Source of the DNA: Isoetes engelmannii
Taxonomy: Eukaryota > Streptophyta > Lycopodiopsida > Isoetales > Isoetaceae
Assembly (NCBI GenBank): GCA_011763485.2
Contig: JAANSK020291489.1
Span: 1 to 31,177, forward strand
Length of the DNA stretch: 31,177 bases
Direction of reading: 5' to 3'
Below the pieces are notes generated by a model, which saw nothing but the letters and a program-made list of their open reading frames with translations, was not told where the DNA came from and ran no database searches. Shown one piece after another: positions 12,006-22,081 of this stretch (position 1 is the first letter of the stretch; each line of letters begins with the position of its first letter). Made by a program: the position numbers and the translations under genes.

Positions 12006-13070
12006 TTCTAAATCCGATTTCTTTTTTCCAAGGAATTGAAGGAGGTCAGAAGGCATTATAGTCTGTGCAAAGTATGTGTAGAAGAATCCACCTATGGTCA
12101 TGGCCCCTGAAGGTAAGACTATTTGAATCTTTAGTACAAAGCTTGATTTTGTATGGGTGTGAAATATGGGGCCCAAGTCTACCACAATGCTTGTGGGAGG
12201 ACATTGAACAGGTTCTAAAGAAATTCCTATGTTTGGAACTAGGAGTAAAAGTGCAAACCCCATACCCAATGATGCTAGCAGAAGCAGGCCTAATGTCACT
12301 TGAAGGGGAAGCATTACTTAGATGCATTAGATATGTCAAAAGAGTAAGGCAGATGGATGACTACCGAATTCCGAAGCATGCTTTGTTAATGAGTGAAGAA
12401 AAGAGATGGTTTGATGACGTGAAAAAAATGGCTCAATAGATGGGATATTAAATGGGATGAAGCAATTATGCTAGACGATAATTTGAGAGAATGGATACAT
12501 GGGAAAGTAAAAAGGAAAACATGGCAGAATCCCAAGACGAAGATGTTGTTATACAAGCAAAATATGAACCCAACCTTAGAAGCTGCAGCTCACTTAAGGG
12601 AGAACATTTCAATAAAAAAAAAAAAGACATACAATATGCAGGATGCGGCTTAGCTCACACCACCTTGTAGTGGAAGTTGGGAGGTGGGGTCAAATCATTC
12701 CAAGGGAGCTGCGAAATTACAAATTTTGTGGAGGATGTGAAATAAAAGATGAAGACCATGCTTTATTAAGATGCCCAGCATACCAGTATACGAGAAAATG
12801 TTTTAATATAATTGCTGAAGACCTCAAAACACTTTTTATGTTACAAGGAGACCAGATAGGATCTTTATGATTGAACTTTTACAATGCAAAGAAAGCTGTG
12901 TACAAATGTAAACACTTTATTGGATGAAAGTGAGTGTTTGAGCGAGAGTGAGGAGCTAGATGAGGACTCAGAGACTCATCTATTGTTTTATGATATTGTA
13001 TGAAACTTGTTGTCTAATAGGCATGTGAGGCCTCCCATAGGCGTAATACATTTCATTTCATTTCTCTCTC
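12006..13070 (+). mobile_element. Decayed LINE fragment: end of reverse transcriptase to 3' tail
   Basis: Three successive frames carry one decayed ORF2 C-terminus. 12021-12439 holds the region after the RT palm (RLFESLVQSLILYGCEIWG, typical of LINE thumb/connection sequence), with one stop near 12051. 12468-12653 holds a basic stretch, and 12643-12870 holds RLSSHHLVVEVGRW with a Cys/His cluster (CGGCEIKDEDHALLRCP). At least two frameshifts separate the parts. The RT palm with its catalytic Asp pair is absent, so the copy is 5'-truncated and inactive. The 3' region ends near 13070 in a TTTCA microsatellite-like tail. It lies about 0.4 kb upstream of the CERES-like promoter and runs away from it. 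Confidence 0.7.
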
Positions 13071-13079
13071 TCTGCGGCA

Positions 13080-13680
13080 CAGAAGGCGATTAGGGCTAAG
13101 ATCTCGAAGTTTGTCACAGTGAGAAACCGAGCTAAGGGGGCCACATCTGGTGTCGTCCTCGAAGCTGATAAGGGAAAAAACAGTAAACAAATTGGTAAAT
13201 CCAATTTTGAAGATTTGTCTGAAGATGCAAGTGGGCGTCGGATTCAGGTTCGTCAACAACGGACATCACTAAAAGGGTCAATTTTGCAAGGGATACTTCT
13301 GTACGGGCGTTGAAGCCAGGTCTGATGTGGCCGATTTCCATGCTGCCGTTGAAGCCAATTCTGCTGCTATCGATTCCCATGCTGCCACTACCTAAGCTGT
13401 TGTTGATGTTCAAACGAAATGATGGATGTGATTTTCAGCTTAAACCTTCGGCATCATTCTTCTGTGCAACAGGTACCTCAAATTGACGGACTGGTACAAA
13501 TGATAAGGGCTTCTGTGAAGGATATGCTCTCAGATTTTAGAAAAAAAAGCATTCAAAAAGTCCAAAGAATGATGAATGATAACAGAAATACTTTATCTGA
13601 GAATTTCAAGGCAGATTTGGAGAAGGCCAGGCGTGAGATTAGGATGGAAATTGATAGTCTCAAGCAAAGGTGGAGATAAT
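13080..13680 (+). other. Unrecognised coding-like segment
   Basis: Two plus-strand frames (13119-13313 and 13419-13679) have hydrophilic protein-like composition. The second ends in a predicted coiled-coil-like stretch (FKADLEKARREIRMEIDSLK). Between them, CGATTTCCATGCTGCC (about 13331) and CGATTCCCATGCTGCC (about 13371) form an imperfect direct repeat. I do not recognise a family. It may be a captured gene fragment, the 5' part of a mobile element, or chance. It lies between a LINE tail and a hAT fragment. Confidence 0.25.
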
Positions 13681-13812
13681 CCAATCACGACACCTCTTTC
13701 TATACAAATGTAGTTTGAACCAAATTGGGTCTGTCCAGGATTCATAAGCGCCAGCGCCTTCAAATGCAATGACTTGTAGATGGTGTACACTACCGGCTTT
13801 TTGGTGATGAAC

Positions 13813-14453
13813 TTAACCAGAAGCTGGGCTTTTTGAGTAGGTACTTTGAACCAAGTGTGCTATGAGAACCAATCCTTTATCAACATGTTCAGGCAATGGC
13901 ATTGACAGTTTGTGGCATACAAGCCTGTGAATTTCGACTAACATTTCACTGGCTAGCTTGCAATTGGATGCATTATCCATCACGACCTGAAAAACTCTTT
14001 GGTCCAAAACTCTCTGTCACAGCCTTTGTCTTCTGGAAAATCCAATCTCCCGCCACCTGGCCGTTTTGGTTCCACAATTTTCAAGAAAACTTCACCGCCT
14101 GGATACACGACCATGAAGTTTATGAGATGGTCTTTGTTTACATTACTCCAGCCAGGGAAGTCAGTCTACCTTCGGTAACCCGACACAACTTCATCTCCAC
14201 CCTTTGGACCATTTTCCCATGGATTTCATCGACCATCTTGCTCTTGGCATGTTTGTATGATGGCAACCTAAAAGCCGGTCCTACTTTGACAACTTCTTGG
14301 AAGGCTTCTTTCATTCCTTTGTGTTCCAGTACATGCGGAGACAATCTGGCATATAAGAATGCCTCCATGACCTTGAGTTGTACCTTATTTATTTGCTCTG
14401 ATGTTAAACACTCATCAACCCTTTGTTGCTTAGTCTGTCTTTCCATTGTTTGA
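13813..14453 (-). pseudogene. hAT transposase fragment (DUF659-type region), frameshifted
   Basis: The frame at 14138-14446 reads through the region before the DUF659-like core (VMEAFLYARLSPHVLEHKGM, FRLPSYKHAKSKMVDEIHGK). A shifted frame around 14040-14137 reads NVNKDHLINFMVVYPGGEVF, matching the hAT pattern for 'LINF-V-P-G--F'. A third frame (13813-14007) has VVMDNASNCKLASEMLVEI, the hAT block around the catalytic Asp (xxDNASN). Two frame breaks, no BED finger upstream and no C-terminal dimerisation block make this a dead fragment. A second, C-terminal hAT piece lies at 22082-23320 on the other strand; whether both came from one family is not shown. Confidence 0.7.
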
Positions 14454-15021
14454 GTTGTGTCAGCCGTTCTTTTCTCGCCCGTGCTTATACCTATTGACCA
14501 TAGTCCACCCTCTATCTAGTACATTGTCAGCGGCGCAGTAGGAGGGGTGGTATAATTGGTTTCTGTTGCTGTGTTTTTTCGCTGCTCTTCTTCATTTTGT
14601 GACAGGACAATATTTCAATTGCATTTGCTCGTAGGTCGGCAAATGCGATATAAGTTTGCATCCCATTGTCGGTTTTCCATAAAATATGGGCTCAAATTCT
14701 TGTCACGGATACCTACAAAATATGCATTGCCACTCATTCTGACCGAACTCCTTCACAAATCCCCACTCCGGGCCTCTTTTCCGACCACCAGGATTTTGAG
14801 GTAGAGTATTTCGAGATCTGCTGCTTCAACGTCCTCCAGCCATTGTGCCACGGCCGCGCGGAGCCCTCACACCTCTGGAAGGTGAGGTGTGGCTGCTACT
14901 GCCCCTTGATGTAGAAGCATGAGTGGCTGCCATTACTGTTGCTGCTAACTAGGGATGGGATACTATCTAGGTCGAAAGCCTCCTCGATTACCTGAACTAG
15001 AGGAAGACGTGTATAAGTCAC
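14454..15021. other. No gene recognised
   Basis: Moderate-GC sequence next to the hAT fragment and possibly part of the same element, but no BED zinc finger or terminal repeat could be identified. Confidence 0.35.
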
Positions 15022-15542
15022 AGTGTGGAAAATTGACACCTTAAAGTGCGTCATTGATACAAAAAATTCACATTGAGACATGCTCATCAGAGAGAATGTG
15101 TCAAACGAGAACTTGGATTTTTTAAAATTGCGAAAAGAATTTGAATTTTTTAGAAGTTCTCAAAAGAGAACTTAACATTTTATAAAAGTTTTCAACTGAA
15201 TGAAGCATTTTCTAGGTATGACATTATGCAGAAGTGGTGAATAACTTGTCATCAAATTTATGACATTTTGAAGATGTTTAAAGTTCAATTTCCTATTGAG
15301 GATGTTTGGAGTTATTCATTTTCTTATGAACTTCTATATTTATTGTATAAAAGTTATATGTTACTTCTTTCTTTTAACTTCATTCCTAAAAAAAATCGAT
15401 TGTTGATGTGCGATAAAAGTTGTCAATGCTATCTAAGTTATGTCAAATGAGAACTTAGAATAAAAAAAGTTGTCAATTCACACCTGAAAATTTAAAAAAT
15501 GTGTCATGCGAAAACCTGTATGTCCAACGAATTTTCCACACT
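15022..15542. mobile_element. Possible small non-autonomous element with terminal inverted repeats
   Basis: The left end AGTGTGGAAAATT (15022-15034) is exactly complementary to the right end AATTTTCCACACT (15530-15542). Inside each end a related word occurs in direct orientation: TGTCAAACGAGAACTTGGAT near 15099 and TGTCAAATGAGAACTTAGAA near 15440. The interior is AT-rich and noncoding, and the length of about 520 bp suits a MITE-like element. No exact target-site duplication is seen, which is the weak point. Confidence 0.4.
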
Positions 15543-15929
15543 ATTAAGTGCGAAGGAGCTAGCTCGCTATCGCATATGTTACATCGACATTCAGTTCGAG
15601 CATCAAGGGGGTTGGAGAAGAACCTATAGGTTTCTAAAGAATCGAGAGGGAACCTAAGGTAGGAAAACCCTGAGAAGGAGTAATCTCACTTCCCAGCGCC
15701 AGGCCGAAGACACAAAACCCACACCTCAAAGACAGACCGTTTCCCAAGGAGCATATTAACTCAACCTGGTAGTCAGATGTTTGAGATGAATTCTAGACTT
15801 ACATACATTTGTCTTATATATAATAATATTTCAGCTCACTCAAAACATACGAAACAGGGGCGCAAACTTCTTTTTTCCGAAACAAAAAATGCAAAAACAA
15901 TTAAAAAAAAGATTTTTTTTTTTTTTTTT

Positions 15930-16029
15930 GCGTCTACGAAAATTCATGTTCGCGTACGCGAAAACCTGTTCGCGCACGCGAAGTGTGCATTACACGTACG
16001 GGAAAAGTAAATTATTTCGCGTACGCAAA
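15930..16029. repeat. Tandem array of CGCGTACGCG palindromes
   Basis: The palindrome TTCGCGTACGCGAA is at 15949-15962, TTCGCGCACGCGAA at 15969-15982 and TTCGCGTACGCAAA at 16016-16029. Decayed copies lie near 15930 (GCGTCTACGAA) and 15993 (CACGTACGGG). Spacing is about 20-25 bp. It is CpG-dense inside AT-rich DNA and directly follows a run of 17 T (15913-15929). Confidence 0.8.
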
Positions 16030-16335
16030 ACTCTATTGTTCTGAATGTCACCAAATGATTGGTAGTGGATGTTTTTGGCCTAAAACCAGCATGCCCAAAA
16101 GCCCTTACATTATTCTCTTTTAATTGAAGGCATTGTATATTAAAGGTGTATAAAAAGAGTACATATGGACATATGTATATACATATGTTTTACAAAAAAG
16201 AACCATTTAGGCAAGGGCTGGTTATACCCTTAGGGAAAATTCTAAAGACAAAGTCTCAAAACAGGCCCAAGGCCTTAATAACTTTAAATAGAAATAGAAA
16301 TAGAAATATAGTTAAGTTCTAACTGAAGAGTCCAC

Positions 16336-16415
16336 GAGTCATGAAGCTGAGTAGAATCAGCCTAATGATCTTCTTGAGTCATGAAGCTGAGTAGAATCAG
16401 CCTAATGATCTTCTT
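16336..16415. repeat. Tandem direct repeat, 2 x 40 bp
   Basis: A 40-bp unit beginning GAGTCATGAAGCTGAGTAGA occurs at 16336-16375 and 16376-16415 without mismatch. It lies inside the 3' region of the L1-like element. A short AAATAG microsatellite lies just to the left (about 16284-16308). Confidence 0.92.
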
Positions 16416-16817
16416 GTCTTGGCTTCTCCATGTCCATGATCCTTCCTGCCCATTCCCCTATTGATTGTGATGAACAAACAGTAGGGGCAGTTGCACAGAT
16501 GGGCTTTGCCAGGATTAAATATGTCCTTTTTGTCCTTGGCATCACAGATCAAATATCTCTTTGCATTATAAGTTGTGCCACATGCACAATCACAAAACCA
16601 GTTGCCATGGTGATAGGTTGCCAGCTCGACCCCAAACTGTGACAGCCACTGACCACTCAGATTGAGATTGATCTTCCTCCACCTTAGTTTCTTGTGCATA
16701 ATCAGGATGTTCCCTGTCAGAGAATTAGTTTCAGTCCTGAATTCCAAATACCTCCCTGATCCACTAAATGTCGTATTGAGTTTGCTTAATGACAGCATAA
16801 GGCCAAACAATTTCATT
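16397..16817 (-). other. 3' continuation of the L1-like ORF with a Cys-rich module
   Basis: After the stop at 16818 a shifted minus frame stays open to 16397. It carries a Cys cluster: CDCACGTTYNAKRYLIC, followed by FNPGKAHLCNCPYC. The C-x-C...NPGK...C pattern resembles GRF-type zinc fingers (NPGR). It may be the true C-terminus of ORF2 reached through a frameshift, or captured sequence. The GRF resemblance is inference from the spacing only. Confidence 0.4.
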
Positions 16818-18876
16818 TTAAAAAATAAAATGATTTCTTCCTTTCCATATTCTCCATAACAGGAGGTAGAACTTCCAGTTAGGGGATTCAGGGAAGAAGA
16901 AGTCAATGGAGCTCATATCCCGAAGGCCTGGGATGTTAAGTTCTTGCTCAGCAAGTTCCAAAATCCATTCTGCCCAAAGGCAGCCTCTAAACAAATGATC
17001 TTCATCTTCTTGGACCTGTAAACACCTGATACAAATGTCAGAATTGGACATTCCAAGCCTCCACCTCTTTCTGTTAGTGGCTAAAGCTCTATGCCAGAGC
17101 TGCCACATGAAGGCCTTAACCTTAGGATGAATAGGACTCTTCCACATAAACTTTAGATTTCTGGAGACTCTCTCTTGATCTGCCTGCCATTTTATATGAA
17201 TTGTGATTTGCTGATCACTATTCAAGTATCTGTAGGCCTTGTTTACCTTATAACCAGTGATACCATTGATATGCCACATATCAGTAGAGTGATGCCAGTT
17301 ACCCCCTGCAATCTTATGAGTAATGATAGTGAAGAGCTGCTCAGATTCGGGTCCAAGATCCCTTAGGGGAGAATTCTGATAATCAAAATTATTACCAATG
17401 TCTCTAATATAGATCACTCCTCTACTAGTCCACTGTTTAGCAAGATCAGGAAAATGCATGGCTAGACAAGCTTCAGGGTGATCCAGGATGAGGGAGGGAC
17501 TCCAGAAAATTGGCTGGTCATGAAAAAGGCCTTCTTTCCAAGAGTACATGCCTCTTACTTGATTCCAAGCCCTGATCCACTTCTTGATAATCATGGGGGT
17601 AGTGACGGGGACTGTGAACTGAAAATAGATGCTATGGGGAAGACGCATCTTCAGCCTTCTCCATCCAAAGGGGTGGCACTTACCAATATAATGTCTAATG
17701 AGAGTACCTACAGGATGGGTGATCTGATCATTGCAGGCTCTATAGAAATACTTGGCTGATAAAGCAGTAGCTTGCTTTTCAACATTGATGATGCCCAATC
17801 CACCATTCTTCTTACTCTTACAACATTCAAGCAGAGAGATCGGTACCCAGCACCTCCTGTTAGATCCACCTGCAACAAAACTACCAATAATGCTTTGCAT
17901 TTTGTTATATACCTTCTTAGGAGCCATAATAATAGAAGATTGATATACCTAAGAGGAAGATATAACAGAATTAGCTAGAATAGCTCTCCCATTCTTAGAG
18001 AGGAACTTAGAGTTTAGAGACTTAACCTTTTTGTAGAACTTATCTATAAGGTCATCCCATAGCTCACTAGCATTAGCCTTAATTGCATAGGGGATACCAA
18101 GAATCTTAGACTTAGTGGAAGGGGAGAGATACATACATCCAAGGGTGAGGGCGGCCTCATCCCCTTTTACCTGGTCTCTTGATATCAACTTAGTCTTGAC
18201 TGGATTGATCTTGCATGCTGAGCAGCTTCCAAAATTATTGAGAATCTCTTGAGCATGCTGGACTGAGTTATCATCCAGATTGATGAAGAGAAAAGTATCA
18301 TCAGCAAAGTGGACATTAAGAATTTCATCAACATCCTCATTAGCTGGAAGTCTAAGACCCTGAATCAAGTTTCTTTCTTTGGCTTTTTGAAAATTACTGT
18401 GAAGACCCTCCATGACAATGAGGAAAAGGAAAGGAGCTAAGGGACACCCCTGCTTAACTCCTCTTTTGATATCGAAGAAAGGGCTACACTCCCCATTAAT
18501 CAACACAGCAGATCTAGAATTCCTAAGGATAGCTGAAAAAGTTTGAATTGCTTCTCTGCTGAATCCCAAGTGTTGACAACATGTGCTAAGAAATGCCCAA
18601 CTAACTGTATCAAAAGCCTTAGTGATATCCAACTTCAAGAGACCAATGTTCTGATTGGAGTCCTTAGCCCAAGTAATTCCTAGAGATGCAGCAACCACAT
18701 TGTCCAAAATAAATCTGCCTTTAAGATAGGCACCTTGAGTTCTGCTGATAATCTTATCGAGAATAGGTTTGAGTCTCGAAGCTATGGCACCTGAAATAAT
18801 CTTGTAAAGCACATTAGAGAGGGAGATAGGCCTGTAATCCGAGAAAGAGACAGGTACATCAATCTTGGGGATGAGG
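16818..18876 (-). pseudogene. LINE ORF2: reverse transcriptase and zf-RVT region, one nonsense codon
   Basis: This is non-LTR retrotransposon ORF2, which copies element RNA at a nicked target. In the first part (18876-17949) the motifs run in order: SDYRPISL, QGAYLKGRFI, KLDITKAFD (first catalytic Asp), GVKQGCPLAP, VHFADDTFLF (FADD at 18308-18297, catalytic Asp pair), then LGIPYAIKA. A TAG at 17951-17949 interrupts, and the same frame continues to 16818 through PKKVYNKMQSIIGSF and the zf-RVT region (MWKSPIHPKVKAFMWQLWHR, then CIRCLQVQEDEDHLFRGC). The endonuclease half is missing through 5' truncation. All RT catalytic residues are present, but the missing endonuclease and the stop make it non-autonomous. 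Confidence 0.85.
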
Positions 18877-20095
18877 ACATTATTCTCTTCCACCTATAAG
18901 CTGACATTTGCTTTATGAATGGGAATGATTCTACTTATATTCCATGAATACGGAAAGCCTTCTTGCAATGCATCTCTGTAAGTTTCTCTGCCACTACAAG
19001 GTTTTTCCTTTTAAGCATCTCAGCCATTAGGCCCATCGCATCGGCGATTTTCCCATTAGAAAGCTTTTGCAATCCATATGCAACATCCTCAATCGTCACG
19101 CCATCATTGCAATCGTTACTTATTCCTGACACATGACATAACTTGCGCACTTGGTGCAAAAGACCTTCTGCATCTAACTTCAGCTCCCAATGCTTTTGAT
19201 TATTTAGTTTATTCCAAAACTTTTTTGGTTCAGTAATCAAGTCCTTGACGAGTTCTTCTTGCTGCTTGTGCATGAAAGCCCTTTTCTTGATTTTAATCAG
19301 CTTAACATATTCCTTTCTTAAATGCTTTTTATCATCATCACTTGCTGCTTTAAACATTTGCCTGCTTGCCTTGCACTCTATATCAAACCATCCATTACAT
19401 GGTAAATCTTTCAACCTCCTTTTAGATATAAAACAATTCTCAGCAGCATTAATGAGCAAACTTGATAATGACCTACTTATTCCTTTGCATCACGTGGCCA
19501 AATTGTTTCCAGCATCAATTCTCACATTGGGACTTACTTACAGGTCTCTGCCTTCCTGTTTGTCAAATTAATCCTCTTATTCCAAAGAGGATAATACTTT
19601 ACCTGAGAGATATTGTTTACATATATCTCAATAAATAGTGGCACGTAGTCAGATTCAATGCGAGTGTCTCCAACATTCATTGCTGCAACCTGAATAATGA
19701 AATATGCATTGGCAACAAAATCCACTACACTTGATCCCCTACATGTACATTTTTCAGTGCCCGAGAACCTAGATAGAACATTATATATTACCAATTCAAG
19801 ACCACTACACATGTTTAACAAATGATTACCTTGACGCATTACCCATCTGTAAGTGTCATGTGAGGTCCGGTTCCAACCGTTCACGCTTAAAGCTCCTTCA
19901 TCCATCATTTCCATCCATAACGGATCTCCATCAGAACTAATATAGCTGCTTGTCTATTTGCAATGCGACCATTAAAATCGTCCATCAACAAAATACTACT
20001 ATTAGTCATCAAATCAATTGCATCCTGTTCCAAATGAAAAATGGGTCATCCTCATCCAGGTTCTCGTTATCATAAACTGGTGATTCTCTAGGTGG

Positions 20096-21327
20096 GAAAT
20101 AGCATCCTGCATGCATCACCTTCCTGCATGCATCACCTTTTCTCAAGGGTGTGTTGCGAGCTTGGGACCATGTGCGAGTGCTTTTCCAGATAGATTATGC
20201 TGTAGTCTATCGTCACACCTCTCCCTTCTTGTGGATCCCTTTGCCTCCTGTGCATTTGCCCTTGGCTGCCACCATGCATGCCCGGACACATGCCCATTGG
20301 ACTCGGGCTGCAGTATTTACCTTGGAGGATTGGTACTGGAATGGCCAGTTAGCGTCCTGGGACTTCTTTCGGGCCCGTTTTCGGCTTAGGGGTTGTGATC
20401 GGACTATTTGGGAGCAGGTGGCGGGTAGTGTTCCGCTGCATATCCTCTCTTACTCCAGGACGATGTGGATGTACAGGTTTGGAGGATTCATCCTGGTGTT
20501 GTTGGCTCATGTTTTGTTCAGTCTTGTTATCAGGTGCTAGCTATTCATGACACTCTACCTCCTTTGGACAAGTGGTCACTGCAACTTCAGGGTTCTCGTT
20601 GGCGCTCTGTCTGGGCCTGGACATGGAATTCTCTCCCCCCACCAAAGGTTAGGGTTCTTCTGTGGCAGGTGGTGCACCGTTGCATCCGAGTGAATGTCCT
20701 GGTGAGCAGGTTTAAGCCAGGTGTGAGTCCTCTTTTCCCTTGTTGTGGCCTTCGTCGTGAGTCCATTGAGCATTGTCTAGTTTTGTGCCTCCACTTGCAA
20801 GTTGTTTGGGATTGGGTCAGGGCCTTGTTTCAGGTCAGGCTGTCTAGTCAACAACTACTCCTACACTTGTATCTTGCTTCTTGGTCCCGCCTTAGGCAGC
20901 AAGCCTTGCATCTGTGTGTGGTATGGTTGGTCTGGTTGATTTGGAAGCGGCGTCGTCTGTGGATCTTCCAGGGGGTGCAGCAGCCTGCGGCCTCCCTTGT
21001 TCCCCGGCTCAGACATAAGTTATTTCAGAGTTTCCTTGTGTTTTATGGTTCAGCAGAGAGAAAGTTCTCCATTTGGTGAGATTTTTTGAGCATTGTGGAT
21101 GAGAATGGTGAGTTTGTACATAATCAGTGATACAGTCCTGCTCAGTATTTGGTTCTGGAAGGTTGGAATTGTGGAGTTATGTTGTTGCGGAGTGTTGATG
21201 TATCTCTGTCCCTTCGGGGCAGTTCCTTTTCCTCCTCACTCGTTTTTGTAACATTATTGTTCTTTTAATCTATTGGTGACTCAGTGCGTCCAAAAAAAAA
21301 AAAGAAAAAAAGAAATAGCATCCTGCA
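20096..21327 (+). mobile_element. 5'-truncated LINE in opposite orientation, 16-bp target-site duplication
   Basis: GAAATAGCATCCTGCA is present at 20096-20111 and 21312-21327, exactly flanking a plus-strand insert (20112-21311) that ends in an A-rich tail (21290-21311). Removing the insert brings together the two halves of the minus-strand endonuclease ORF at 20095/21328. This dates the insertion as later than the older LINE. The insert is about 1.2 kb and holds only the ORF2 C-terminus and 3' UTR. Confidence 0.9.
20151..21079 (+). pseudogene. LINE ORF2 C-terminus with zf-RVT region
   Basis: The frame at 20465-21079 contains VWAWTWNSLPPPKVRVLLWQ, then VNVLVSRFKPGVSPLFPCCG and ESIEHCLVLC. This is the zf-RVT pattern (W....P.K...W.....T..L......C..C....E...H....C) found after the reverse transcriptase in plant LINEs. 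The frame at 20151-20540 gives the preceding part with a frame change near 20460. The RT palm is missing. The base composition is clearly richer in GC and T than that of the minus-strand LINE around it, so it belongs to a different LINE family. Confidence 0.75.
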
Positions 21328-22081
21328 ACAAATATCTTGCCCTGCCTTCCAGGTATCTCTACCCAAAAATATTGTTTGGAATCAATCTTTACTACCAAAG
21401 AGACCAAATTTCTAAATTTGGTGCGTATATAACAGGCCACACCACCATATCCTCTATGCTTCCATCCTTTATGATGCCAGACTAAATGAACTACATGAAA
21501 ATCGGGAATATCTGGTAAACCACATTCCTCGTGTTCCCATGTTTCAAGCAAAAGAACCAAATCAAGAGATTCAAGAGCATCACTCATTGTACTAACGATT
21601 TTAGCATTTAGTTTGGTAATTTTCCATGCTCCTATCCTAATGGTCTCGCACCTCTATGTTGAAGAGGATGCCTCGTCTATGACCACTTGTGCCATTTTTC
21701 CAAAAAGCTTTCTTGTCTTCTTGTCATGATGCCTTCATTTTCTGCAGATGCAATTTATGATGTTCATATTCTTCTTTAGTAAGATCTTCATTTATCCATA
21801 CACGTTGCACGCTTCCTTAAATTATTCAAATTTCTTTCCTTGTTTTGAAATTCGATTATTACATGTCTTGGTTTATCTCCATTTTCCCCCACTCAGAATG
21901 CATCAATAATGCCCGTCTCATCCACTTCCATGTTGTTCTTAAGAGCTTGATCAACAATTTCTTTGATGTTTTCCTTTGCTTGCTCTGGAATACCAAATCT
22001 TAGATTAAGTAGTCTGTTTTTTTTCTCCTGTTCATCTAAGAAATCTGAAAGTTATTGCTTCATATCTGCAATATCCACAGA

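Larger units (their letters stand above)
16107..18889 (-). mobile_element. 5'-truncated L1-like LINE with 13-bp target-site duplication
   Basis: ACATTATTCTCTT occurs at 16107-16119 and again at 18877-18889. Between them lies a minus-strand L1-like element (16120-18876) that starts inside the reverse transcriptase at LIPKIDVPVSFSDYRPIS and ends in a 3' UTR terminating CCTTCAATTAAAAG. This is the expected product of target-primed reverse transcription with 5' truncation. The insertion lies inside an older minus-strand LINE (18890-22066). The coding frame has only one in-frame stop over about 2 kb, so the copy is fairly young compared with the other elements in the window. Confidence 0.85.
18890..22066 (-). 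mobile_element. Old endonuclease-type LINE, split by a later insertion
   Basis: Minus-strand pieces in order: an ORF1 remnant (about 22060-21640) with LLNLRFGIPEQAKENIKEI and KPRHVIIEFQNKERN, like the RNA-binding C-terminus of LINE ORF1; an exo-endo-phosphatase endonuclease N-terminus (21587-21328) with LVLLLETWEHEE and GGVACYIRTKF; the endonuclease rest after the insertion (20095-19534) with PPRESPVYDNENLDED, LLMDDFNGR and SSVVDFV; and a connector (19459-18935) leading to FPYSWNISRIIPIHKAN at the start of RT. Stops and frameshifts interrupt it. The catalytic His of the final endonuclease motif (SDH) is Tyr here (SDY, codon at 19647-19645). Its own RT is not found beyond 18890. Confidence 0.75.

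Noticed and set aside
15913-15929. 17-T run as the poly(A) tail of the minus-strand L1-like LINE
   Set aside because: The 13-bp target duplication places the LINE 3' end at 16120, and no flank duplication matches the T-run.
18877-18900. Chimeric LINE made of two families joined at this point
   Set aside because: The ACATTATTCTCTT duplication shows a simple insertion border instead of a fused element.
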